64,000 nucleotides of DNA, from the NCBI RefSeq assembly GCF_036323735.1, contig NC_086024.1, positions 73,590,924-73,654,923 on the forward strand, written 5' to 3'. This document shows positions 34,261 through 45,924 of the stretch, one piece after another; within the stretch, counting starts at the first letter, position 1, and every line of letters begins with the position of its first letter. This DNA is from Rattus norvegicus. Its lineage: Eukaryota; Chordata; Mammalia; Rodentia; Muridae. The translations under genes were made by a program, and so were the position numbers. The notes under the pieces were generated by a model. It was not told the DNA's origin. It searched no databases and worked only from the letters and a program-made list of their open reading frames with translations.

Positions 34261-36759
34261 CTCTCATTTCTCTCTCTAGTTTCCCCAGGTCCGCTGTATT
34301 CCTGATAACATTATAGACATCCAGATGCCTATCAGGTTATCCTGTTTTTTACACAATAGAAATGACATTTATGTAAAACAGACAAGTGAGTGCTTCCATG
34401 AGCATCAAGACTTTAAGACTTAAAATGATAAAACTTAACGGTGGTGCTCCAAAAGGTAGAGGAGGGAAACCTCATCATGAATTGTGTTGGCCTTTAAAAG
34501 TCTCTTTCAAGGGTACCCTTAATCCATGAAATCATCAGATCCCACCTGTTCAAGAATGTGTACAAGATTCTCAGTGAAAGTAGCCTATATTAATGAAAGG
34601 AAATGTGTGTTTCAGATTATACATTTTAAAAATAATTGTTCAGAATAAAACATACCTAATAAAAAGAAGGAAGATACTTAAGAATAAGAGGGTTTTATTT
34701 TTACTCTTTTTTTATTTTTAAAGCTTCATCATAAATTGTCAGACTACACAGTCTCATAATTATCTGAGGTCACTATAAACACTGGTCGTAATCTATACCA
34801 GAATATTATTCTTAGTTAGCATTCATCAGTCTGTTCAGCAGTCCACATATGTTAAATTTTCATTTTAAATTAGTGGACAATTATACTATATGTGTGTGAA
34901 TTTAAAATGCAAACTTTGGTGGCCTAACAGAGTTCCCTGTTACTAGATAACAAGGAGCCAGGGGCTTTATAAAGGAATGTACATTTTGTTTTCCAAATTT
35001 ACTTTTGAAAATGTAATCAAAATCTTTGTAATTATATAGAAGTATTTTATACCAATAACTCTATAAATGATTAATTTATATTTTATAATATAATGATACT
35101 TTGAGGCCCCAGGTCAGAAACCTACAAATAAATGCTAAAGAAAATGGTTTGAAGGGAAGCATAATACATTTCTCTTACTGAAGTGAATTTAATGATTGAT
35201 CACAGCAGAACAAAGAAGGGGTATAAATAGTGAAACATGCAAATGGATTGGGACAGCTGATGCCACAAAATGGTCATAAATACCCCATAGTGGGGAGGGG
35301 GTGCTACCTACTGATGGAATTCATGGATACATAGCAGCAACTTCCTCAGCTCTAGTTACCGTGAGCTCCTGAGCATCAGAAAAGGATTCAAACTCAAGAG
35401 GCTTATAATTCTCTGAGCCTTGAGAACTGGGCACTTGGATGCCAAGTTTCAAAGGTAGACACTCAGTTTCTCTAGGGCAGGCTCTGGACCTTCCCACTTA
35501 CAGCTCTGTACCTAGCAGCTAGTTTTACAACCCTAAATATGCATGTTAGGGAACCTTGACTCTTGACAGCACCAAGTGTTATTGTTTCTCAACTTCTGGT
35601 GATGGGTGTTGGCTTGGCTGTATCTCTTGGACTTATTTCCTTAGCTCTTCATAGTTCTTTGGCTTTACATGTTTGGTTATCCACGGATTTTCAGTTTTTG
35701 GTACCTCTGCAATCCTCTGTATATTCAACTCTTAGTGCCTAGGCAATCGCTGGCACTTTCTTGAAGTCTCTTAGCCATGCAATGAGTCAAGGACAGAGGC
35801 TCTTAAGTACTTGGCACTTAAAACCCTGGGAGTAATTTCCAGTCCCCTTTAGCTACCACTGCCCAGTGCTTATGTCATTGACAATATCTGTTCTTTTAGC
35901 CCCACAAACTACTATGCCTATTCTGAAGACATGGGAGCAAGAAGAGACTACCCAGAGTCTTTGTGGCTTAACCTTTTCTACTGGGGAAGTATACAGGAGA
36001 GTCCACCTAGTAAACCAGTAAGAATGAGAAATACCCTATGTATGCTTGCACACATATTTTAATTCTATCAAGAAAAGCATTGTATGTGCCCAGCTTCCAG
36101 TTCTACCCATCAGAAGCCTCAATTATGAACCAATCAAATTCTTACACTAAGACAACCATAGACTTTTTGCTGAGTAACTGCAGAAGAGATCTTTCTCTTG
36201 TCCTAAGTGAGGTCATTTGTAAGTAACAGAATTGTCCTGACAGGAACATAGTCTTTCAAGCCATACCAACTAGAAATGACTAGAGCAAGGCTTTCTGAAA
36301 TCGAAACTCTATTCACTACCAGCCATAACTTTAAAAGACGTAGTGGAGTTTCCTCCGAGCAATGGAGACATGTTCTTTTCAAAACTTCTAGACTTCCATT
36401 GCCAGTGACCATGCTGATTGGCTAACTGCTTGTTCCTCTAGACAGGCAGGAACACAGGGCTGAAGAGCCTGCTTGCACAGCTTTGTTGAGTTGCAAGACT
36501 GAAGTCAACACTAAACCACTCTTACAATAAATATGTGGAAAGCTAATATTCATAGCCTTTGTTAACAATGCTTAACTTCTGACTAGAAGCTCTCAGGGGA
36601 CTGTGTTCCCCAGTCTGTCTTAAAACCAGAAATTATAATGAAAGCCAGCTTACCTTGGTCATCATAACACAAATAACATACATTCCTGCTCTAAAGAGAG
36701 GTAGTATAAATACATCCTGTTTACCACAAGTGCTCCCAGCTATTCCTCCAGTAAATAAT
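34261..36759. other. Intron sequence, possible unclassified old repeat
   Basis: The segment 35,280-35,900 is less AT-rich than its surroundings and reads like an old LTR or repeat, but I cannot assign it. The rest is unique. Confidence 0.4.
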
Positions 36760-37080
36760 GAGTAAATGTTTAAACATGCAGTCTGTAGCTGGAGATACAG
36801 TGATAAACAAAACCAGACACTATCCCTTACGGCCATGAGACTTCCTCTAGAAGACACTGTATAGAAAGTGTAGTTAGGGAGTCAGACTGCCCTAATAAGG
36901 ACTCAAAATAAAGGTCTAAAAATTGTGAGATGATGCTTTTAGAGAAATTAATACCATATAAAGAAAGACTAGAAAAGATGAATATAACATAAGCAAGGAT
37001 TTAGGAAAGACCTCTCACAGTAGAGACATTTCAGCTAATACTCAGTGAAAAAATAGTAACCTCAGATGAAAAGCCTCAGA
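36760..37080 (-). mobile_element. L2-like ancient fragment
   Basis: GGAGATACAGTGATAAACAA and AGGAAAGACCTCTCACAG ... GACATTTCAGCTAATACTCA follow the order of the L2 3' end on the minus strand. It is old and diverged. Confidence 0.5.
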
Positions 37081-37831
37081 TGCATAAATATCAAGCAAAA
37101 TAAGCATTGTGCAAAAGTTATAAATACTGATATCATATCATTTGATCAATTGTACCAAGAAAATTACTGGCTCCCATATAATGCAAGCCCTTCTGCAATC
37201 CATGGCAGTACAGATTGAACTCTGAGTACAAGGCCACATCTCTCTGTAGCTCTGACAATATATGAACTGCTGATTCAAATAATAATCCATTCAACCCATG
37301 CCTTGGTCTGGGTTCAACTGTTAAACTGCAAGAGTTTGAAGGAAGCTTGGAAAATGTGACATACACTACCTAGCTAGAGAAAAGTCACCAACTATGTAAT
37401 GATATTCATACAAGGGTGATAATCCCTCATCATCTTTCCCTATTTTAGACATGCAGCTGTATCTATCTATCTGGTGTTTGTAAGTCCTGAGTATGTACTG
37501 ATTCATGTGTTTCATTCTTACATTTACTTATTTTGCTGATTGCATCCCAGGACCTCTGAAGGGATCAAATGAACAAGCCTGTATTTACAAGGAGGCAAGA
37601 CCAACAGGAAATGCTTCCTAAGTGTTTGTTGTTTCTGCAGGTAACAATGATCATGAGATGATTCACTAGAGCAGATGAATAGCTCAGTGACCAATCTCTG
37701 CTCGGCTTCTAAAACGGTAATTTTTCAAATTGACCAAAGCAAGGCATTAACACTTATAAGGAAATACACTAAGTCTTTTCCTTACTAACAATTTTGTAAA
37801 TCTTCTGTGACAAAAATTTATTTATATGTAT

Positions 37832-37833
<2 letters not shown>
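37081..37833. other. Intron sequence, no gene seen
   Basis: Unique AT-rich sequence leading into the CA microsatellite. Confidence 0.5.
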
Positions 37834-37869
<36 letters not shown>

Positions 37870-37880
37870 ACACATACACA
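37834..37880. repeat. (CA)n microsatellite
   Basis: About 47 bp of CA with a GACA and a TACA interruption. Confidence 0.95.
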
Positions 37881-38634
37881 TAACACTTTTCCTCAAAACT
37901 AACCTGCATTTGGTGAAGAATAACAGCTAATCAAATTTTTAAAGCTCACTCCTATACTTACTAATATTACGAGCCATTTGCATTAACTTCATAATTTTAT
38001 ATACTCTGTTAAACTAAGCCAAGGCTGTGGATCTGATGTTGGCATCAATACAATGGAATTCCATTGTTCTGACTCAGCTGATAATGAGCCATTGGTTCAT
38101 GTATAAAAATCTTATTTCCCAAAGCCAAATCCCAAGAGAGCTGTACATTTTTCTTCTGTGTATTGATAATCAGGAAGCACATCTGATTCAAAAGAACAAA
38201 AGGAAAGCAGTAAATTCCCTCTTTACTTTGATGTTCTCAGCAAAAGGAAAGAACCTCCCCCCTCCTTTATGAAATGCTATGCAACTTCTGCACAGGAGGA
38301 TGCAGAATGCGGTAGGGATGAAGCAGGGGGCAAAGACACCATCATCTGCCACTCCTACCTCAGTTCCATCCCCCTAGAGCTATTCTTTAGCGGGCTGACC
38401 TTCAGGTTCGCTTTAAGTGCTCAGATGCCTTCAGCTGAACTGGGGGCCAACCACAGGCTCTGGAATCAGCAAAAGGCTTCTAAGTTCTAAGAATCAAGTA
38501 AAGCAGTAGGTGTAACAGCTCACCTCATGTCTCCATGATGGGGTTATTAGGTCATAGAATAACAGTATCTTCCAGTAAACATGGACAACGCCTGCTCTCA
38601 TCCTCTCATACTCTCTGACTGTTTGTCTATATAG
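37881..38634. other. Intron sequence, no gene seen
   Basis: Unique. Two short frames near 38,027-38,490 have no protein-like pattern. Confidence 0.5.
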
Positions 38635-38765
38635 TGTTTTTGATATAGAGTCTCATTCTGTAGTTCAGGCTGGCTGAACTCAACCATACTGCTCAGGTGG
38701 AACCAAAGGCCAGAAGTTCTCTGCCCTTAAGTTTCTCAATAATGGGATTATAGGGATGAGGCAGA
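38635..38765 (-). mobile_element. Diverged B1/PB1 SINE (reverse orientation)
   Basis: GATATAGAGTCTCATTCTGT, GTTCAGGCTGGCTGAACTCA and AATAATGGGATTATAGG fit an old B1 read on the minus strand. The pyrimidine microsatellite starts directly after it. Confidence 0.6.
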
Positions 38766-38775
38766 ATAGTGCTGC

Positions 38776-38891
38776 TTCTCCTCCTCCTCCTCCTCTTCCT
38801 TCTCTTCCTCTCTTCCTCTTCCCTTCCTCTTCCTCTCCTGTCTCTGTCTCTGTCTCTCTCTGTCTCTGTCTCTCTCTCTCTCCCTCTCTCT

Positions 38892-38943
<52 letters not shown>
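38776..38943. repeat. Polypyrimidine tract (TCC)n, (TCTG)n, (TC)n
   Basis: About 168 bp of almost pure C/T on the plus strand. Such mirror-symmetric pyrimidine runs can form triplex (H-) DNA. Confidence 0.95.
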
Positions 38944-38946
<3 letters not shown>

Positions 38947-39439
38947 TTCCAACACTTAGAGTCAGGAAGTATATCACCTCCCTGGAGGAGCTGAACTAGA
39001 AGAATAGGAAAAATATCTACAGATCTTTTGATTGAATTATGAGGGTATTTTATAACATGATATGGCTGACTGACATGTCAAGTCTGTCATCATGTCAACT
39101 TTTGGTGGCTTCAGGACTTGTACAGTTTCGAGGTGGGCCTCAACACCACTGTAAGTACTAGGCCAGCATATTCTACATATGTCCTGGAACATTCTTATTT
39201 TAATTTAAAAATAAAATTTATTTTTATAAGAGGACACAAGGGTCAAGTATTATTCTGTACTTTTGCACAAAGTAGACCATGCCCTTTCAATTTCCATACA
39301 TGTGATATGTGAATATATCTTTGCTAATATGAAATATAAGAAAAATGGTAATTTTCCTTGCAAAATCTATACTATCTGTACCACTATTCATGACATACAT
39401 TATTCTAATACACCTGGGCTATTTGTGAGTTCTTCTTGG
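38944..39439. other. Intron sequence, no gene seen
   Basis: Unique sequence between the pyrimidine tract and a B1-like element. Confidence 0.5.
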
Positions 39440-39600
39440 TTTTTTATTTATCTGTTTATTTTGATGATCTTTTGAGATAGGCTCTTACATAGTACTATCA
39501 GCCTTTAAAACCTCTGTAGACCAAGAATCACCTTGAGCTTCTGCTCCTTCAGCCTCCAACTCACAAATGCAGAATTATAGGCACAGGCAGTAATTTACAT
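39440..39600 (-). mobile_element. Diverged B1-like SINE (reverse orientation)
   Basis: TTTTGAGATAGGCTCTTACAT, CTTCTGCTCCTTCAGCCTCC and GCAGAATTATAGGCACAGGC follow the B1 order on the minus strand, with many changes. Confidence 0.55.
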
Positions 39601-41129
39601 TTATGTTTTATTGAAGGCCTTATAGTGGTTGGCAATGTATACAAAAGCTGTGCCATAGTGAAAATCTCAACTATATTCTCCACTTTCTAAGCCTAAGTTT
39701 TTTTTAAGTTTGTACAATTCCTGGAGGCAACTCCCAAATAGCTAAGACATTCTTTCTCTTACTCCCTTTGCTTTCCCACAAGGTAATTTACCCATAACTG
39801 CAAGGCAGTAAAGCGATATCATCCTGAGAGATATTTACTAAAGGAACTTTGGAAAATGTTTCTTTTGCCTTTACAAGGTAAAAGAATGTTATCTTGAAAG
39901 CAATCTAGTTTACATCAAAAGTATCTGGGAGCTCTAGTCTATCTCTGTACCTCAAGACCTTGAAGGGGTTAAAAGGCAATATTGTATTCTGGAAGAAGCA
40001 AGATGTTTAAAATAGGTTGCATATGTAGATGTCATATTCACTATCTAGAGTCAGTCACTGCACAAATTCATATGCTTCTGTTTTTACTCTGAAAGGAATG
40101 TTACACAAAACGTTAAAATTTTTTCAATAAGATGCTTTAATAAGCATGTTAATTTTAATGTGAATGAAAAAAAGACAAAATGAAAATCAGGGATGAACAG
40201 AGAATCACGAGAAAATTAAGGTCTTACTCTAAATTTGCAGGAAACAAAATGCTTGTTGAGATATCAACATGCTAAGAACAAGAATGTTCTACCCTCAAAA
40301 CAGCAAATACAAAAATTCAAATCCATACTGCCAACAAACTATGGATGATGTGTTGTTCTCCCTGCCTGGAATCTATCACACACCCTCTAGCCAACCACCC
40401 TCTACTCTCGAGCTCCTCTCAAAAGGCTGGAGAGAGATAACTTTCATACTCCTAGATCCATGGACAATTCTCCAGACTAATAGGCAGCACCTTTGTAGAA
40501 CTGGCTGTGCTAATGTCTACTTCCTTCCCCCAACACAGTTGCTTCTCTTCATCCCATCCCATTCTGCTTTCTCTCTGTCTGCAAACACTTAAAGAAAACG
40601 ACATCTTGCAATTGGAGAACTTCTCTCCATACACCAATACCACAATCAAAAGATGTCAGTGACCTGTATTTACTTGGACAGTCTGTTCCCCTTTGACTCT
40701 TAAAATAAAAGCAATCTTTATTTTTAGAAATCAGGATTTCCTTTCACTGCAGAGGTTACAGCCCAGACACATTTGAACACTTGAGTGTCTGTGATGACTT
40801 TGGCAGACTGCTCACTCCTAAGCTGTGGCTTTCCATGCAGAACTCCCAGATCTCTAAGGGCCTGATTCTTATTTTCCAAGTGTGTGATTGTTCTCCTCCA
40901 TTAACTAGAATCATGACCTTATGACCTCTGGAAAACTTCAGTTAAGCAAGGGACAATATGCCTTCTCAGAGGATCCATAGATAAAAGAAGATCTTAGGAT
41001 CTTGCTTATGAAACCTCTCAGCTTATGTCCCCTCTCCCTACAGTGACTCTTCTCAAGAGTCTCAAACTGCCATGTCCAGCTGGCCTCGAAGCTGTAATGC
41101 ACTCACAAGTACAACATGATCACCTGATT
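39601..41129. other. Intron sequence, no gene seen
   Basis: Mostly unique. The last ~100 bp may belong to the L2-like element that follows. Confidence 0.45.
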
Positions 41130-41312
41130 CTCATCGCAGCCAAAATTCCATTACATATTTACCTCACTGTACAGATGTGTATAAATTCTACTAGCTGGAA
41201 TGCAAACTCATTTGAGGAACAGCTGTGTGCATCTGGTTTATCACTGTATCCCAGGATCAGGTCAGAGCAAGACAAATAAGAGACCATGAATAAAGTGTCA
41301 CTAAATGAATGT
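41130..41312 (+). mobile_element. L2-like ancient fragment (3' end)
   Basis: CTGGAATGCAAACTCATTTG, TATCACTGTATCCCAGGATC and GAATAAAGTGTCACTAAATG fit the L2 3' end on the plus strand. Confidence 0.55.
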
Positions 41313-41870
41313 CTAAAAAAGAGAGGCCATATTCCCACCATCCCTTCTCAGCTTTGCTCATTGGTCACTCAGCAGCACATAGTCACTTAGTTCAAAATCT
41401 ATTCAGAACAAGATAATCTGATACGAATCTTCAAAGATAATTAATTCTTCCAGTAATTCAATGACTCAGTTTATGAAGTGAAGAATGTTGAATAATACCT
41501 ACACATCTCATTAATTTGTGGCTTTGTTTATGAAATCTTGTTTAGGTATCTATGTTTAAGGCTCACCGTTTCTCTAAGATAGTTCCTGTTTCAATTCCAT
41601 AAAATCTAATTGCCAATAGATGGCATATAATTTTTAATATAAGTATTCTTAATGTTTTTATGTATTAAAATTGTAGTAGTTGGTAAACGCATACACCGTT
41701 CTCTGTCACGCCATATTGTTACCGGGCAATGGGTTCCCAAAAGAAAATATCAAAAATGTTGATCTTATCCATAATAAAATTAAAAACTATAATTTAGAGA
41801 CAGACCTATGTTGTATTGCACTGTGGTGTTTGTACTGTTTGGTATTTCAAAACATGTGTGTAGAACTACA
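41313..41870. other. Intron sequence, no gene seen
   Basis: AT-rich unique sequence. Confidence 0.5.
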
Positions 41871-42151
41871 AAGATGACTCAGTGTATAAAGTACATACTA
41901 CACAAGCCAGAAGACCCAAGTTGGGTCCTTAGCACCCTACATAAAAGCTAAACACAGAGGCACACATCTATAACCTGAATGCTACATGGACAGAAACAGA
42001 AGATCCTAGTGGCAGATCAGCAAGCCAGTCGAGTGGAAACGGTGGCTAAGATTCAGTGAGAGTCCCAGTCTCAAAAACTAACAAGGTAGAAAACAATAGA
42101 GGGAAACAGTTGATGTTGGTATCAGATTTGCCACAATCACTCACAGAGGAG
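41871..42151 (+). mobile_element. B4/RSINE-type SINE with CA-rich tail
   Basis: AAAGATGACTCAGTGTATAAAG, GAAGACCCAAGTTGGGTCC, CATAAAAGCTAAACACAG and AGAGTCCCAGTCTCAAAAAC appear in family order. It runs straight into a CA microsatellite, which commonly grows from this tail. Confidence 0.75.
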
Positions 42152-42231
42152 ACACACACACACACACACACACACCACAAACACACACACCACACACACC
42201 ATAAACACACAACACACACACATACACACAC
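42152..42231. repeat. (CA)n microsatellite
   Basis: Imperfect CA repeats with CCACAAAC-type interruptions, ending in an A-run. They lie at the tail of the preceding SINE. Confidence 0.95.
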
Positions 42232-42374
42232 AAAAAAAAAACTTCATACACACAAAATATAAATGTATAAATACATTTTATCACAATAACTAGGATGTTT
42301 ATTCCCAATTATCAAAGGGATGTTATCTAAAATCATAGAGGAAATGGGCCTCACCTAGACTACTGGCCTCTGAC

Positions 42375-42575
42375 CATGCACATGTGAGATTATCCTGATC
42401 AGGTTAACTGAAGCAGATAGAACTGCCCATTATCTATGGTACTATTCTCTGGGTTCTCATCCTAAACTGGATTGAAAAAAAAAAAGGAGAAAGTAAACAG
42501 AGCACGGTATCTTCAAACTATGAGCCAAATAAACACTTTCTCTCAAAAGTTGCAAGAACAACCTGACTCTTGGGT
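42375..42575 (+). mobile_element. Rodent interspersed repeat (URR1-like), partial
   Basis: GAGATTATCCTGATCAGGTT, AACTATGAGCCAAATAAACA and a TTGC end match the family at 29.2 kb. The middle part is deleted. Confidence 0.55.
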
Positions 42576-43728
42576 TTCTTACCCACATCCATTCAAAATA
42601 GGTGGTTCTCTATAAAGCTGTTAGTAGTACAGAGCCTGCCATCCAATATAGTTTATGAGTAATCAGCTTTCTCAAAATTATTTTTTAATGAGACAGATAG
42701 TACAAAATTAATAGCTAAAGATCACTTACACCTCCAAGTCCTTACCCACAATGCAATATTAATTTCTTACTGATACAAATAAGGGTATCATAGAAAAATA
42801 TGTATGTAGATGATGTGTTCTTTGGAAGGGTAAGTCATCCAAACAACATAAATATACTAACATTAATACTAGGAAAAATGGGACTAGGGTTACAATAAAA
42901 GAAATAGAAATATCAGAATTTACTATGCTACCAAATGAATTATTTATTTCTCTTTGTGCTCTCTGGAGCAAGGGTCACTGTGTCAGAATTCATGACCAGG
43001 GTCCTGTAGAGGCATCGTCAATATTGAGGAGGGAAGCCTCAAAACAGGATCTACCTGTTCTAGTAAAACAAATGGATAGAGAAGCATCTGCAGAGTTGGG
43101 AACTGTTAGGTTTACTGTATCTCGAAATCAAACACATCCATGCTGAGTGAGCTGGCAATACACTGCAGGACATAATCATGATTACATAGAGAAGTGTGTC
43201 TTTCCAATGAAACGATACATTCCCCACAGTGAGGAGCATTTGTTGCTACAATTGAATACCACTTCTCCTTGGGAAAATGGCACTTCACTTTTTCATAGAC
43301 AAAATTACTACTCCATCTCTCACTCATTAAATATACAAAAACAATTACAATAAAAGGAAAATCCTTCTTACGACAAAAGGACAACAGAGAACAGTCTGAC
43401 CCCGAAGAGAGAACACTCAGGAACTCTGCTGTACATCTAATCCTGAACTGTGTCATACGAGAGCATAGGAAATGGTACAAACTGCACTTTTGATCCCTCT
43501 CTTGGTAGCCACGAAACCTGCTCTTGTCATGTGAACAGCATGCCACATACAAACATACAAGTCATAAATGGTTCTTTGTTCGAGAACTATCATCCAGTTT
43601 AGCAAAGAAGTCATGTCCAGTAATATCTTTGTTTCTGTTTCCTACTAATCCATATAGTACATGTGAACACAGACAAAATTATCAGTCAGTAGATATTTTA
43701 GAACTATACTCCATTGTCTTCATTAGAG
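42576..43728. other. Intron sequence, no gene seen
   Basis: A 146-codon minus-strand frame at 43,112-43,552 is open but has no recognisable motif. Confidence 0.5.
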
Positions 43729-43730
43729 AA

Positions 43731-43779
<49 letters not shown>
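43729..43779. repeat. (GA)n microsatellite
   Basis: About 50 bp of GA with one C interruption. Confidence 0.95.
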
Positions 43780-43781
<2 letters not shown>

Positions 43782-44070
43782 TGTGTGTTTAGAAAATGAG
43801 CAAAATTATTCTGAGCTAGAATTGGTTATATGGAATACACAATAAAGAATTCTACATTTTTATTATGCCTTGCAAAGGGCCTGTTACATGCTTTTCCTAT
43901 CACTTAAGTCCATGATGAGACTTTACAGCTGTTAAACATTAAACAAACTCCTGCTAAGGTTGATTTACTTCAGACAGAAAGGATGGATGCTTCCAGAAGC
44001 GTTCCATCTCTCCTGCTGCAAGTCATACATCCCACATATCAATTACTATGACCTAAAATGTTGACATCAT

Positions 44071-44085
44071 AAAAAAATCTAAAGC
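44071..44085. repeat. Target-site duplication, 5' copy
   Basis: AAAAAAATCTAAAGC directly precedes the first base of the L1 5' UTR and is repeated exactly after the poly(A) tail. Confidence 0.93.
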
Positions 44086-44809
44086 GGGCCCGCAGCAGCT
44101 CTCTGCTCCCAGACCCGGTGAGAGAGAGACCCAACCGCCTGGTCAGGTGGGCACTCCTGAGGCTGCAGAGCGGAAGAGACCACCAACTCTGCTCACCCCT
44201 GCCCACATCCCTGGCCCAAGAGGAAACTGTATAAGGCCTCTGGGCTCCCGTGGGGGAGGGCCCAGGAGCGGCAGGACCCCTGCCTGAGACACCGCCAGAA
44301 CCTGATAGAAACAGACCTGATAAACAGTTCTCTGCACCCAAATCCCGTGGGAGGGAGAGCTAAACCTTCAGAGAGGCAGACAAGCCTGGGAAACCAGAAG
44401 AGACTGCTCCCTGCACACACATCTCGGACGCCAGAGGAAAAAGCCAAAGACCATCTGGAACCCTGGTGCACTGAAGCTCCCGGAAGGGGCGGCACAGGTC
44501 TTCCTGGTTGCTGCCGCTGCAGAGAGCCCCTGGGCAGCACCCCACGAGCGAACTTGAGCCTCAGGACCACAGGTAAGACCAAATTTTCTGCTGCAAGAAA
44601 GCTGCATGGTGAACTCAATACACAGGCCCACAGGAACAGCTGAAGACCTGTAGAGAGGAAAAACTACACGCCCGAAAGCAGAACACTCTGTCCCCAGAAC
44701 TGACTGAAAGAGAGGAAAACAGGTCTACAGCACTCCTGACACACAGGCTTATAGGACAGTCTAGCCACTGTCAGAAATAGCAGAACAAAGTAACACTAGA
44801 GATAATCTG
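44086..44809 (+). promoter_or_regulatory. L1 5' UTR with internal promoter
   Basis: This 724-bp leader is clearly more GC- and CpG-rich than the intron around it. L1 5' UTRs carry an internal RNA polymerase II promoter, so promoter activity is inferred from family knowledge. Two diverged copies of one motif are visible: TCTCTGCTCCCAGACCCGG near 44,100 and TTCTCTGCACCCAAATCCCG near 44,328, which suggests an old tandem duplication or monomer-like structure. A good sense splice donor (CACAG|GTAAGA) lies at 44,573. Confidence 0.75.
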
Positions 44810-45865
44810 ATGGCGAGAGGCAAGCGCAGGAACCCAAGCAACAGAAACCAAGACTACATGCCATCATCGGAGCCCAATTCTCCCACCAAAACAAACATGG
44901 AATATCCAAACACACCAGAAAAGCAAGATCTATTTTCAAAATCATATTTGATCATGATGCTGGAGGACTTCAAGAAACACATGAAGAACTCCCTTAGAGA
45001 ACAAGTAGAAGCCTACAGAGAGGAATCGCAAAAATCCCTGAAAGAATTCCAGGAAAACACAATCAAACAGTTGAAGGAATTAAAAATGGAAATAGAAGCA
45101 ATCAAGAAAGAACACATGGAAACAACCCTGGATATAGAAAACCAAAAGAAGAGACAAGGAGCTGTAGATACAAGCCTCACCAACAGAATTCAAGAGATGG
45201 AAGAGAGAATCTCAGGAGCAGAAGATTCCATAGAAATCATTGACTCAACTGTCAAAGATAATGTAAAGCGGAAAAAGCTACTGGTCCAAAACATACAGGA
45301 AATCCAGGACTCAATGAGAAGATCAAACCTAAGGATAATAGGTATAGAAGAGAGTGAAGACTCCCAGCTCAAAGGACCAGTAAATATCTTCAACAAAATC
45401 ATAGAAGAAAACTTCCCTAACCTAAAAAAAGAGATATCCATAGACATACAAGAAGCCTACAGAACTCCAAATAGATTGGACCAGAAAAGAAACACCTCCC
45501 GTCACATAATTGTCAAAACACCAAACGCACAAAATAAAGAAAGAATATTAAAAGCAGTAAGGGGAAAAGGTCAAGTAACATATAAAGGGAGACCTATCAG
45601 AATCACACCAGACTTCTCGCCAGAAACTATGAAGGCCAGAAGATCCTGGACTGATGTCATACAGACCCTAAGAGAACACAAATGCCAGCCCAGGTTACTG
45701 TATCCAGCAAAACTCTCAATTAACATTGATGGAGAAACCAAGATATTCCATGACAAAACCAAATTTACACAATATCTTTCTACAAATCCAGCACTACAAA
45801 GGATAATAAATGGTAAAGCCCAACATAAGGAGGCAAGCTATACCCTAGAAGAAGCAAGAAACTAA
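44810..45865 (+). CDS. L1 ORF1 protein (RNA-binding nucleic-acid chaperone), intact
   Basis: The reading frame is intact at 351 codons. ORF1p is a trimeric RNA-binding protein that coats L1 RNA to form the cytoplasmic RNP and acts as a chaperone during target-primed reverse transcription. Visible parts are a basic N terminus (MARGKRRNPSNRNQ), a Glu/Lys-rich coiled coil at about residues 50-165 with repeated QENTIKQL/ESQKSLKE-like heptads, an RRM starting near residue 171 (RSNLRIIGIEE), and a C-terminal domain from about residue 249 (FSPETMKARRSWTDVIQTL) through QPRLLYPAKLSI. The start follows the 5' UTR directly, and ORF2 begins 59 bases after the stop. The coiled coil looks shorter than in some relatives. 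L1 ORF1 length variation usually falls in this region, so I infer natural length polymorphism. Confidence 0.95.
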   Translation: MARGKRRNPSNRNQDYMPSSEPNSPTKTNMEYPNTPEKQDLFSKSYLIMMLEDFKKHMKNSLREQVEAYREESQKSLKEFQENTIKQLKELKMEIEAIKKEHMETTLDIENQKKRQGAVDTSLTNRIQEMEERISGAEDSIEIIDSTVKDNVKRKKLLVQNIQEIQDSMRRSNLRIIGIEESEDSQLKGPVNIFNKIIEENFPNLKKEISIDIQEAYRTPNRLDQKRNTSRHIIVKTPNAQNKERILKAVRGKGQVTYKGRPIRITPDFSPETMKARRSWTDVIQTLREHKCQPRLLYPAKLSINIDGETKIFHDKTKFTQYLSTNPALQRIINGKAQHKEASYTLEEARN

Positions 45866-45924
45866 TCGTCTTGGCAACAAAACAAAGAGAATGAAAGCAC
45901 ACAAACATAACCTCACATCCAAAT

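Noticed and set aside
34073..34267. Repetitive minus-strand protein frame across the 28-bp minisatellite
   Set aside because: The unit length is not a multiple of three, so the apparent protein repeat is a translation artefact.
43112..43552. 146-codon minus-strand open frame in the Prkd1 sense direction
   Set aside because: No similarity to PKD1 or other families, and no splice-site pair framing it that I could support.
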